Positions 1-7,352 are shown, counted from the stretch's first letter. The stretch: DNA of 20,366 bases from Methanosarcinaceae archaeon (GCA_016926455.1 JAFGOO010000192.1:1-20366), one strand, 5' to 3'. The notes: generated from the letters alone by a model not told the origin. Numbers and translations are program-made.

Positions 1-774
1 TCCACAAAAGAGGCGTTTGCGATCTTTGAGAATCTGTATCGTTATGGAGGCTCAGGAATACCTATTGGGGGATGCCGCGCAGTTGTGGACTCCCTTGCGG
101 ATATTATCATCTCAAATAACGGTGTGATTCACACAGATACCGATGTCTCAGAAATCATTATCAGTGGAAACACAGCAGCTGGTGTTGTGGCCAATAAAAT
201 CGAATATTTAGGTGCTGTCATCATAAGCGATATTGGACACATTGAAACAAACCGGTTGTGCAATGGTGCGGTGGAATCCTGGAAGTACACACATTATCTC
301 GAGAAAATCAGGAAAATAATTCCGTCTGCCGGTGTAAAAATCTGCCTATCAAGCGATGAGCCGCTGATCGGACACGGCGGTGTAATTCTAACACCGAATG
401 CAAGGCGTATAAACGGAATGAATGAAGTTACGAACATCGATCCGAGTCTTGCGCCCCCGGGCAAGCATCTTCTGATGTCCCATATGTGCGTGAAGCAGGA
501 CAGGCTAAACAATCTCGAAGAGGAGATCGATCTTGGATTGCACGATCTTGAAGAGATATTTGCAGGGAAGAAATACGAAGTCCTGTTGATTCAATCGCAT
601 TCCGGTGGATGGCCTGTCAACAGGTCGGCATCAGGTCTGGACGTTGGCAACGAGACCCCATTCTCAAATCTCTATGTCGTAGGTGATGGCGCAAAGGGTG
701 AAGGCGGCATAGAGGTCGAGGGTATCGCTCTTGGGGTTTTGGCTACAATGAACATGTTTTTAGATCAGGTGTAA
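1..774 (+). CDS. FAD-dependent oxidoreductase, phytoene desaturase-like (5' partial)
   Basis: The reading frame is open from base 1, so the N-terminus, including the usual FAD Rossmann motif, lies outside the window. A GTG at 85 is internal and not the true start, because residues encoded upstream (GGSGIPIGGCRAVVDSL) fit the family without a break. That segment resembles the glycine-rich stretch of phytoene desaturase and carotenoid isomerase-like amine oxidoreductases. The C-terminal NLYVVGDGAKGEGGIEVEGIALGV matches their second FAD-contacting segment, where the flavin tail is held. The family oxidises or isomerises polyenes or other hydrophobic substrates; the substrate here cannot be read from the sequence. 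The stop lies 54 bases before cofG on the same strand, so co-transcription is possible. I am sure of the fold family and unsure of the reaction. Confidence 0.75.
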   Translation, partial: STKEAFAIFENLYRYGGSGIPIGGCRAVVDSLADIIISNNGVIHTDTDVSEIIISGNTAAGVVANKIEYLGAVIISDIGHIETNRLCNGAVESWKYTHYLEKIRKIIPSAGVKICLSSDEPLIGHGGVILTPNARRINGMNEVTNIDPSLAPPGKHLLMSHMCVKQDRLNNLEEEIDLGLHDLEEIFAGKKYEVLLIQSHSGGWPVNRSASGLDVGNETPFSNLYVVGDGAKGEGGIEVEGIALGVLATMNMFLDQV

Positions 775-828
775 ACAGGTTGAATGCATGTAATTAAACT
801 TATGTAGTGGTTTATCATTCACATAAAC

Positions 829-1824
829 ATGCCCGAATTTGTGACTTTTTCCCGCAATGTATTTCTTCCTGTTACTAATATGTGCAGAAACAGGTGCGAA
901 TACTGTGGTTTCAGGCGCGAACCAAATGATCCTGATGCACAACTTATGTGTGTTGAGGATATTATCTCAGTTCTTGTGAAAGGTAAAGAAGCTGGATGTA
1001 CTGAGGCACTTTTTACTTTTGGCGAGTATGCAGATGAAGTTCCAGGATATAAAGAGCGTCTCAAAGAGTTTGGTTATTCTACAACTATGGAATATCTGGT
1101 TGAACTCTGCAACATTGCCATTGGGATTGGGCTTTTACCGCATACGAATGTCGGTGCACTTACAAAATCCGAACTTGAAATCCTAAAACCGCTAAATGCA
1201 AGTATGGGGCTTATGCTTGAAACAACCGCAAGGCTTAGGGTCCACAGGAACTGTCCCGGAAAGGACCCCGCATTGCGCCTTAAGACCATCAGGGAAGCCG
1301 GGGAACTTAAGATTCCTTTCACCACAGGTATTCTTGTGGGTATCGGAGAATCCGTGGGCGACAGGATTGATTCACTTCAAGCCATCGCATCAATCCATGA
1401 GGAATATGGGCACATCCAGGAAGTGATTATCCAGAATTTCACTCCAAAGCCCAACACGCCCATGGCTGATCATGTCCCTCCGACTCAGGATGAAATGATT
1501 CAGGTTGTAAGGCTTGCGTCCAAGATACTACCTTCAGATGTTGCGATTCAGGTAGCCCCGAATCTCATTGACCCTTATATCCTTATCCAGTGTGGGGTTT
1601 CCGATCTTGGGGGAATCTCGCCCACAACCATTGATTGGATAAACCCCGAAGCTGAGTGGCCAAGTGTCTCTGAGCTACAAAAAATCGTACGAGAAATACC
1701 CCTGTGTGAGAGGTTGCCTATATATCCGCAGTATGTTCAGAAAGGATGGTATAGTGAGAATCTCAAAGAACTTATCAAAACTCTCTCAGATGAAAATGGA
1801 TACCGGAAAACTTTAAGTGTATAA
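829..1824 (+). CDS. cofG: FO synthase subunit 1 (7,8-didemethyl-8-hydroxy-5-deazariboflavin synthase, CofG)
   Basis: This is a radical SAM enzyme that, after CofH, closes the deazaflavin ring to form FO, the chromophore of coenzyme F420. The [4Fe-4S] motif is C19-x3-C23-x2-C26 in NMCRNRCEYCGF, near the N-terminus as in CofG. The segments ETTARLRVHRNCPGKDPALRL, GILVGIGES, and VIIQNFTPKPNTPM are typical of CofG and related BioB/ThiH-like barrels. The length of 331 residues is normal for a stand-alone archaeal subunit; bacteria and algae often fuse CofG with CofH. The ATG at 829 puts the iron-sulfur motif at the expected depth. A TATA-like TAATTAAA lies about 35 bases upstream, so the leader is short. 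cofH and cofC follow on the same strand. Confidence 0.95.
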   Translation: MPEFVTFSRNVFLPVTNMCRNRCEYCGFRREPNDPDAQLMCVEDIISVLVKGKEAGCTEALFTFGEYADEVPGYKERLKEFGYSTTMEYLVELCNIAIGIGLLPHTNVGALTKSELEILKPLNASMGLMLETTARLRVHRNCPGKDPALRLKTIREAGELKIPFTTGILVGIGESVGDRIDSLQAIASIHEEYGHIQEVIIQNFTPKPNTPMADHVPPTQDEMIQVVRLASKILPSDVAIQVAPNLIDPYILIQCGVSDLGGISPTTIDWINPEAEWPSVSELQKIVREIPLCERLPIYPQYVQKGWYSENLKELIKTLSDENGYRKTLSV

Positions 1825-1865
1825 ATGGTGTTACAGTTCAGGCTCATAAAAATGGATATGGTGAT

Positions 1866-2951
1866 ATGAGAAACACAACTTCAGCAATTTCAGATGAAGT
1901 AATTCAGCGAGCACGGCTGGGAAAGTGCACAAAAGAAGATGCTATGTCACTTCTGAATGTCAATCCCTTCGAGCTTTTTTCAATGGCAGATGAACTCCGT
2001 TTTGAGGCAGTGGGAGATACTGTTACATACGTAATTAACAGGAACATCAACTTCACAAACCGATGTATTGGAAATTGCGGGTTCTGTGCATTCAGGAACA
2101 ACAATGGATACCGTTTAACACTTGAAGAGATTATGGAAAAGGTAAGAGGGGCTGCAGAAGTAGGTTCAACTGAGGTATGCGTTCAGGGTGGTCTACTGCC
2201 TGATGTGAACCTTGATTTTTACCTTGAGATACTTGAATCAATAAAGGCAGAATATCCAGACATGCATATCCATGCGTTTTCTCCCATGGAAGTGTATTAT
2301 GCAGCTCTCCAGAGCAATATTCCAGTCAAGGATGCTCTTGAAAAACTCAAACAAAGCGGACTTGATACAATGCCGGGTACAGCAGCTGAAATTCTATCCG
2401 ACAGGGTGCGAAGGGTGATATGTCCGGCTAAGCTCAAAACTGCTGAATGGAAGAATGTTGTGACACTTGCCCACAAAACCGGTATACCCACAACAGCAAC
2501 GATGATGTACGGGCACATTGAGACTATAGAAGAGCGAATAGATCATATCCTTATAGTTCGGGATATACAGAAAGAAACCGGTGGATTTACGGAATTCGTG
2601 CCACTTCCTTTCATGCCATACAATAACAAGATTGGTGAAGAGGTCCTAAAATCCGGAAGGTTTGCCACGACAGGAGTGGAGGATCTGCAGATGCATGCTT
2701 TGATACGTGTGCTACTTAACACCCATGTTGCTAATGTTCAGGCAAGCTGGGTAAAACTTGGCAAAAAACTTGCCCAATTTGCACTTTATTGTGGTGCCAA
2801 CGACCTTGGTGGCACTCTTATGGAAGAAAAGATTTCAAAATCCGCAGGTGCAGGACATGGGGAATATATGTCACCTGAAGAATTTGAATGGATGATCCGT
2901 GGGTCGGGCAGAAATCCAAAACAGCGAAATACGCTGTACCATGGTGTATAA
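1866..2951 (+). CDS. cofH: FO synthase subunit 2 (aminoribityluracil:tyrosine 4-hydroxybenzyl transferase, CofH)
   Basis: This radical SAM enzyme joins a tyrosine-derived fragment to 5-amino-6-ribitylaminouracil, giving the intermediate that CofG cyclises to FO. The cluster motif is C67-x3-C71-x2-C74 in NFTNRCIGNCGFCAFRN, a signature of CofH and its relative MqnC. Other family blocks are EVCVQGGLLPD, HAFSPMEV, DTMPGTAAEIL, TTATMMYGHIE and a glycine-rich end (GANDLGGTLMEEKISKSAGAGHG). The length of 361 residues is usual. The ATG at 1866 has GGTGAT just upstream. The gap to cofG is 41 bases, and cofC starts one base after this stop, so the three genes look like one transcription unit. Confidence 0.95.
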   Translation: MRNTTSAISDEVIQRARLGKCTKEDAMSLLNVNPFELFSMADELRFEAVGDTVTYVINRNINFTNRCIGNCGFCAFRNNNGYRLTLEEIMEKVRGAAEVGSTEVCVQGGLLPDVNLDFYLEILESIKAEYPDMHIHAFSPMEVYYAALQSNIPVKDALEKLKQSGLDTMPGTAAEILSDRVRRVICPAKLKTAEWKNVVTLAHKTGIPTTATMMYGHIETIEERIDHILIVRDIQKETGGFTEFVPLPFMPYNNKIGEEVLKSGRFATTGVEDLQMHALIRVLLNTHVANVQASWVKLGKKLAQFALYCGANDLGGTLMEEKISKSAGAGHGEYMSPEEFEWMIRGSGRNPKQRNTLYHGV

Positions 2952-2952
2952 G

Positions 2953-3615
2953 ATGAGGGCAGTAATCCCATATAAAAAACCAAACGCAAAATCGCGGCTT
3001 TCTTCAGTTTTGGAACTTCACGAGCGTGAGGAGTTCGTGGAATTTATGCTAAAAGACGTGGTTACTGCAATTTCGAAAGGTGGGATTGAAGCAATCGATA
3101 TTATCACCACTTCTGCTGGTTCGGTGGTAGATGACATCGAAGCAAATGTTATAGTGAACGAACTTGGACTGAACGAAGCGCTCAACGGTTACCTTAAAAT
3201 TGTCAATGAACCTGTACTTATTGTCATGGCAGACCTGCCGCTTATGACTCCTCTCCATATAAAGGAGATTACGGCATCAGATAAAGATGTGGTAATCGTA
3301 CCTGGCAAGGGGGGTGGCACAAATGTTCTTTTTATCAGAGACCCTACCAGTTTCTATGTCAAATATTATGACTCAAGTTTCCTGAGCCACTGCGATATTG
3401 CCAGGGAAAAGTCTCAATCTTTTGAAGTGTATGATTCCTTTTTGGTCAGTACAGACATCGATGAACCTCACGATCTTGTGGAACTCTTGCTACATGGGCA
3501 GGGATTGTCAAAAAGTTATATCCAGAAGAGATTTGGAATTGAAGTTAGCAAAGGGCGTGTTAAACTTCAACCACATCAAAAATTTAATTCAAAAATTGGT
3601 GAGATGGTCGAATAA
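2953..3615 (+). CDS. cofC: 2-phospho-L-lactate guanylyltransferase (CofC)
   Basis: CofC activates 2-phospholactate with GTP (phosphoenolpyruvate in some lineages) to give the donor that CofD attaches to FO, making F420-0. The start at 2953 gives MRAVIPYKKPNAKSRLSSVL, the characteristic N-terminus with the nucleotide-binding KxxxAKSRL stretch. A longer frame from 2899 would add residues overlapping cofH and lacks family support. ADLPLMTP is the metal-binding aspartate region of this GT-A-like fold, and VIVPGKGGGTNVLF is the second nucleotide and substrate contact. The product is 220 residues, normal for the family. One base separates it from the cofH stop, so translation is probably coupled, with GGTG at 2943-2946 as the ribosome site. 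Confidence 0.93.
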   Translation: MRAVIPYKKPNAKSRLSSVLELHEREEFVEFMLKDVVTAISKGGIEAIDIITTSAGSVVDDIEANVIVNELGLNEALNGYLKIVNEPVLIVMADLPLMTPLHIKEITASDKDVVIVPGKGGGTNVLFIRDPTSFYVKYYDSSFLSHCDIAREKSQSFEVYDSFLVSTDIDEPHDLVELLLHGQGLSKSYIQKRFGIEVSKGRVKLQPHQKFNSKIGEMVE

Positions 3616-3729
3616 GATTTTACTGAAATTTGTGATGATGTGGTAAACAATCTTGCAAAAACAAAAGATGTCCTTATATCTGTTACTGTATCAAAGGGAT
3701 TGTATGTTGATGGTTCTAAGCTTGTTTAG
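3616..3729 (+). other. Open in-frame stretch after the cofC stop, possible gene remnant
   Basis: Directly after the cofC TAA the same frame stays open for 37 codons to a TAG at 3727. It reads DFTEICDDVVNNLAKTKDVLISVTVSKGLYVDGSKLV. The residue mix looks protein-like, and NNLAKTKDVLISV faintly recalls the start of HD-GYP domains, but this is too weak to name. It could be a leftover of a gene deleted next to the IS-like end at 3767, or chance. Confidence 0.2.
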
Positions 3730-3766
3730 CTGGTTAGGTGGCATTATACAAAAGACGTGGGATTAG

Positions 3767-3829
3767 TGAATACTCTACTCACTTAAGTGACGGGCTGTAT
3801 CCCACCTTTGAAGAGGCGGGGATTAGCCC
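3767..3829 (-). repeat. Solo IS200/IS605-type end with two hairpins, no transposase
   Basis: A perfect palindrome TCACTTAAGTGA (3779-3790) is followed by an imperfect hairpin at 3792-3829. In the latter, GGGCT pairs with AGCCC, ATCCC with GGGAT, and CCT with AGG around a TTGAAG loop. The 29 bases at 3767-3795 match the reverse complement of the hairpin at 7242-7270 at about 20 of 29 positions without gaps, with the same layout (TGA-x-TACTC, stem, GGGC). That hairpin in turn matches the end of the TnpB gene at the right edge. The element would lie on the minus strand. No TnpA or TnpB coding sequence is next to it. The remaining part of 3616-4004 is AT-rich and shows only a 12-base palindrome at 3849-3860. 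Confidence 0.5.
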
Positions 3830-4004
3830 TTACTTGATCCTGAAAAACCTTTCATGAAAGCATATTGCATTATTTTCAATTGGTAATCCTGAACATAAAT
3901 TTTTGCATACCAGTAATTGACTTCATTGCATTTTGTGAAGACAAAACAAAAATTTGAATACATTTGAAATCATTTTCTTTCCATCAGGTCAAGGAGATTA
4001 GTCG

Positions 4005-4427
4005 ATGCAAAATCCGATTTTTAATGCAATATACAAAAAAATTGAAAGCGAAACTTATGCAAATATACTTGGTTTGAAACTGGTTAAACTGGACTATGGT
4101 TATTCTTTGGTGAAAATGGCTTATTCGAAAGACATAGAAAACATGTTCCAGACAGGGCATGGTGGAGCGATATTTTCCTTGATTGATGAAGCGTTCGGAG
4201 CGGCTTCAAACTCTCATGGGACGGTTGCTGTGGCTTTGAATGTGAACGTTACCTACGTCAAACCGGCTTTTAAAGGGGACACCCTGTATGCGGAGGCAAA
4301 GGAGGTCAGTAGGTCGAACAGGATTGGCACCTATGATATCAGGGTTATGAACGACAAAGATGAACTGATTGCTGTCTGTCAGGCAGTTGCGTACAGAAAA
4401 AAGGACAGGTTGCCATTTCTAGATTAA
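4005..4427 (+). CDS. PaaI-like hotdog-fold acyl-CoA thioesterase
   Basis: This 140-residue protein has the full single-domain hotdog layout of the PaaI/YbgC-type thioesterases. The family signature HGGAIFSLIDEAFGAAS covers residues 52-68. Histidine 52 and the glycines hold the thioester and Asp61 is the expected catalytic carboxylate. The later strand VALNVNVTYVKPAFKGDTLYAEA is the usual dimer strand. Such enzymes hydrolyse acyl-CoA thioesters in the cytoplasm as tetramers; the acyl group here is unknown. An adenylate-forming CoA-ligase-type gene lies 2.9 kb downstream, which may or may not be related. A strong ribosome site AAGGAGAT (3991-3998) sits 6 bases before the ATG. It stands alone, with long gaps on both sides. 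Confidence 0.85.
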   Translation: MQNPIFNAIYKKIESETYANILGLKLVKLDYGYSLVKMAYSKDIENMFQTGHGGAIFSLIDEAFGAASNSHGTVAVALNVNVTYVKPAFKGDTLYAEAKEVSRSNRIGTYDIRVMNDKDELIAVCQAVAYRKKDRLPFLD

Positions 4428-4508
4428 TTTTCCTTTAGCGAAATTTGTATTAAGAGGAAATAATAGATTACAAAAACCATCATTGTATGGAAATCATTGG
4501 AGAGTAAT

Positions 4509-4568
4509 GTGAGCAGGTTGAGGTTTAGGGTTTGTGGGGGAATGGGGGGTAAAAAAAGACCCGCTCAC
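4509..4568 (+). promoter_or_regulatory. Inverted repeat enclosing a G-rich loop, upstream of RuBisCO
   Basis: GTGAGCAGGT (4509-4518) pairs with ACCCGCTCAC (4559-4568) with one mismatch. The 40 bases between hold four G-tracts (4522-4523, 4528-4530, 4536-4540, 4544-4549) with short T-rich spacers, which could form a two-tetrad G-quadruplex on this strand. The loop ends in GGGGTAAAAAAAG (4546-4558), an exact 13-base match to 7230-7242. It lies about 160 bases before the RuBisCO ATG and 80 bases after the thioesterase stop, so it may act as a 3' end structure of the first gene or a control site of the second. Confidence 0.35.
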
Positions 4569-4617
4569 ACTCTCAATAATATATATTATTTATTTATATA
4601 TAAATATTGCCCAATTT

Positions 4618-4632
4618 GAAGTTTCAAACTTC
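4618..4632. promoter_or_regulatory. Palindromic operator candidate upstream of RuBisCO
   Basis: GAAGTTTCAAACTTC is a perfect 7-1-7 inverted repeat. An overlapping second dyad, TTTGAA-GT-TTCAAA, covers 4615-4628. It sits between AT-rich tracts (ATATATTATT and TTATATATAAAT near 4580-4603, and a TATATAATA at 4692-4700) about 95 bases before the RuBisCO start, a suitable place for a dimeric regulator. No regulator gene is nearby. Confidence 0.35.
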
Positions 4633-4725
4633 TATATATCTAGAAAATAGCAAAATAGTTACAACAAAAACCTTATTTGAATAACTGAAAGTATATAATA
4701 CTAACATGATTAAGGAACGAGTAAT

Positions 4726-6006
4726 ATGCTAAAAGATTATATTGATTTGGAATATAGACCAAAGGACGATGATTTTGTCTGTGAGTACCGTATAGAACCA
4801 GCAGAAGGAGTTACTTTTGAGGATGCATGCAATCATATGGCTGGTGAGAGTTCTATCGATACATGGAGTGATATATCCACACTCAGCCCGGAACTGGCAG
4901 AGAGTCTGAAACCCCATGTGTATTATATAAATGAAGAACAGCAGACCGTGAGGGTCGCATACAAACAGGATCTTTTCGAAACAGGGTCAGTTCCCCAGAT
5001 GTTAAGCGCGATAGCCGGCAATATCTTCAGTATGAAACTGCTGGATAGTCTGCGGTTTGAGGATATTGCATTTCCAAAAGATGCTATTCAGAGGTTCAAG
5101 GGTCCGAAGTTCGGAATGCATGGAGTACGTGAACTTATTGGAGTAAATGATAGACCTCTTGTGGGGACGATCGTAAAGCCCAAGGTGGGGTTGACATCGG
5201 AACAACATGCTGAGGTTGCCTACAATGCTTTTGCCGGCGGCTGCGATCTTGTCAAGGATGATGAAAATCTCACAGACCAGAAATTCAACCGCTTTGAGAA
5301 ACGGGTAGAACTAACTCTGAAGGCACAGTCTAGGGCGGAAGCAGAGACCGGCGAGAAGAAAATGTATATGTGCAATATAACCGCTCCCACATGTGAGGAG
5401 ATGGTCAGGAGGGCAAAGGTGATCAGTGATCTTGGCGGGACGTATGTGATGATTGACATAATCCCTACAGGATGGACAGCTCTTCAGTCCCTGCGTGAGG
5501 CAACAGGGGAAATGGGTCTTGTCATTCATGCCCACAGGTGTATGCATTCGGCAATCACACGAAATCCACATCATGGAGTGAGCATGCTGGTTATCGCAAA
5601 ACTTACACGTCTTATCGGACTTGACCAGTTGCACATAGGAACAGTGGTTGGGAAGATGCACGGTGGAAGGAATGAGGTACTTGCTATCCGAGACGAATGC
5701 GTGCTGGAACATGTCCCTGCAAACGAGGCTCTGCATGTCCTTATGCAAGACTGGGGAGATATAAAGCCCATGTTCCCAGTTGCTTCAGGTGGTCTTGAGC
5801 CTACCATGATTCCTGATCTGGTCAAAATATTCGGAAATGATGCCATCATGCAATTTGGCGGCGGAATACATGCCCATCCCATGGGGACAGCAGCAGGTGC
5901 AACTGCATGTCGCCAGTCCATTGATGCAGCACTTAGCGGTGTAACCCTTGAAGAGTATGCAAAAACCCATATTGAATTGAAAGCTGCGCTTGAGACGTGG
6001 AGATAA
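4726..6006 (+). CDS. rbcL: Form III ribulose-1,5-bisphosphate carboxylase/oxygenase
   Basis: RuBisCO carboxylates ribulose 1,5-bisphosphate to two 3-phosphoglycerates. In archaea with form III it serves AMP and nucleoside breakdown together with AMP phosphorylase and ribose-1,5-bisphosphate isomerase; neither partner is visible here. All active-site pieces are present: K151-P-K in GTIVKPKVGL, the carbamylated lysine K177 in DLVKDDENL, H270-R271 in HAHRCMHSA, and loop-6 lysine K310 in IGTVVGKMHGG. The phosphate-binding glycines SGG and FGGGIHAHPMGTAAGA follow. The length of 426 residues and the sequence style fit form III rather than a form IV RuBisCO-like protein, which would lack several of these residues. 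TAAGGAAC lies just before the ATG. A Sua5 gene starts 27 bases after the stop. Confidence 0.93.
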   Translation: MLKDYIDLEYRPKDDDFVCEYRIEPAEGVTFEDACNHMAGESSIDTWSDISTLSPELAESLKPHVYYINEEQQTVRVAYKQDLFETGSVPQMLSAIAGNIFSMKLLDSLRFEDIAFPKDAIQRFKGPKFGMHGVRELIGVNDRPLVGTIVKPKVGLTSEQHAEVAYNAFAGGCDLVKDDENLTDQKFNRFEKRVELTLKAQSRAEAETGEKKMYMCNITAPTCEEMVRRAKVISDLGGTYVMIDIIPTGWTALQSLREATGEMGLVIHAHRCMHSAITRNPHHGVSMLVIAKLTRLIGLDQLHIGTVVGKMHGGRNEVLAIRDECVLEHVPANEALHVLMQDWGDIKPMFPVASGGLEPTMIPDLVKIFGNDAIMQFGGGIHAHPMGTAAGATACRQSIDAALSGVTLEEYAKTHIELKAALETWR

Positions 6007-6033
6007 TAAGAATATAAAATTAATTCGTATAAG

Positions 6034-7080
6034 ATGAACATTACAACAGAGGTCTTCAGGATCGACAGCATTAACTTTGAGGAAACTATCAAAAAAGCTG
6101 CATTGATCCTCAAAAAAGGTGGTATTGTAGCGTTTCCAACAGAAACGGTATATGGACTTGGAGCCGATGCACTGAACCCGGAGGCAGTGCGTAAAATTTT
6201 CAGGGCAAAAGGACGGCCTGCTGATAATCCATTGATTGTCCACATCGCATCTAAGGAGCAACTCTACAAACTTGTTATGGAGGTACCTGTATATGCCACT
6301 GGGCTTATGGATGCGTTCTGGCCGGGTCCTTTAACACTAGTCCTTAAAAGAAAGAATGTCGTGCCGGACATCACAACAGGCGGTCTTGATACAGTAGCTA
6401 TACGGATGCCTGATAATCATATTTCCCTTGAGCTGATAAGGGAAGCCGGTACACCCATCGCTGCCCCCAGCGCCAATGTCTCGGGAAGACCAAGTCCCAC
6501 AGATGCTGAGCATGTGATTGCCGACCTTGCGGGGAGGATAAATGCTGTGATAGATGACGGATCTGTCAAAATAGGGGTCGAATCCACGGTAGTGGATGTG
6601 ACCGGCGATATCCCAGTGATACTCAGACCCGGGGGTATCGGAATCGAGGATATCAGGAAATTGGCAGGAGATGCGGTTATCGGCTACAACGACAGGTTGG
6701 TGGGTGGGGAGGAAGCTGTAAGGTCTCCTGGCATGAAATATACACATTATTCACCGCAGACCGAGATGGTCCTTGTTGAGGGTAAAGGCGGGGAGGTCTC
6801 GGATAAGATATCTGAGCTGGTAGCAACTGGTCATGAAAATGGTATGCTTCTGGGGCTACTGATTACTGAAGAGACAGCATCACATGTATCTGCAGACGAG
6901 ATGTACTCTCTCGGGGAAAGGGACAAACCCGAGCAAGCTGCCAGAAGTCTTTTTACGGGACTCCGCTGGCTGGATAGCAGGGGCTTGGACGTAATCATAG
7001 TGGATGGTTCGGTGAAGCATGAAGGCATTGGGGCTGCAGTTCTCAACAGGTTGAGAAAAGCGGCAGATAGAATCATCTAG
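6034..7080 (+). CDS. sua5: Threonylcarbamoyl-AMP synthase, Sua5 type
   Basis: Sua5 makes threonylcarbamoyl-AMP from threonine, bicarbonate and ATP. The Kae1/KEOPS complex then moves the carbamoyl-threonine to A37 of ANN-decoding tRNAs (t6A). The N-terminal YrdC domain shows GGIVAFPTETVYGLGADA, the KxR motif in RAKGRPADNPLIVHI, and APSANVSGRPSPT (A144-N148 core). PGMKYTHYSP marks the linker that leads into the C-terminal Sua5 domain (about residues 240-348). The length of 348 residues therefore indicates the two-domain Sua5 form and not the short YrdC form. Only 27 bases separate it from the RuBisCO gene on the same strand, so co-transcription is likely although the functions are unrelated on current knowledge; both consume an inorganic carbon species. 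Confidence 0.92.
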   Translation: MNITTEVFRIDSINFEETIKKAALILKKGGIVAFPTETVYGLGADALNPEAVRKIFRAKGRPADNPLIVHIASKEQLYKLVMEVPVYATGLMDAFWPGPLTLVLKRKNVVPDITTGGLDTVAIRMPDNHISLELIREAGTPIAAPSANVSGRPSPTDAEHVIADLAGRINAVIDDGSVKIGVESTVVDVTGDIPVILRPGGIGIEDIRKLAGDAVIGYNDRLVGGEEAVRSPGMKYTHYSPQTEMVLVEGKGGEVSDKISELVATGHENGMLLGLLITEETASHVSADEMYSLGERDKPEQAARSLFTGLRWLDSRGLDVIIVDGSVKHEGIGAAVLNRLRKAADRII

Positions 7081-7229
7081 ATATGATGTTCTTGGAGTTT
7101 CCCGGCAATCTCTGTAATCATTTATCATCATAAAATCATTGTATTTTAAAGATTGAAATTTAGGGAGCTCTGTAGAAAACCTATTGAAATCATGTACAAA
7201 GAACTAATATTTACGATAATTGGGGTGTA

Positions 7230-7270
7230 GGGGTAAAAAAAGCCCATGACTTTAGTCGTGGGAGTAGTCA
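7230..7270 (+). repeat. Orphan IS200/IS605-type right-end hairpin (possible TnpB guide-RNA scaffold scar)
   Basis: CCCATGAC (7243-7250) pairs with GTCGTGGG (7255-7262) over a TTTA loop, with one G-T wobble, followed by AGTAGTCA. Bases 7251-7270 agree at 18 of 20 positions with the end of the TnpB gene on the minus strand (20038 down to 20019), including the GGGAG-x-AGTCA tail. Upstream it keeps GGGGTAAAAAAAG, not TnpB coding sequence. No transposase gene is attached, so this is a solo end or a minimal non-autonomous relic. The rest of 7081-7352 is AT-rich and without a gene. Confidence 0.6.
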
Positions 7271-7314
7271 GAAATCCGACCATGAACATTCGGCACTGTC
7301 AGGAATCATATCTT

Positions 7315-7322
7315 TTTAAATA
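7315..7322 (+). promoter_or_regulatory. TATA box of the F390 synthetase-like gene
   Basis: TTTAAATA lies about 35 bases before the start at 7353, which would place transcription start near 7345 and give a very short leader. It is the only clear TATA-like box between the orphan hairpin and the gene. Confidence 0.4.
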
Positions 7323-7352
7323 GAAAAGGTTCATACTATAATATGCTGGGAG

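Noticed and set aside
2899..2952. Longer cofC start at 2899 overlapping cofH
   Set aside because: The added residues do not fit the family, whose N-terminus MRAVIPYKK begins exactly at 2953.
3849..3860. CTTTCATGAAAG palindrome upstream of the thioesterase gene
   Set aside because: It is a perfect 12-base dyad, but single, about 145 bases from the gene and not tied to a promoter; kept only as a note.
5571..6245. Long minus-strand frames under RuBisCO and Sua5
   Set aside because: They are antisense shadows of strongly supported genes and contain no domain motifs.
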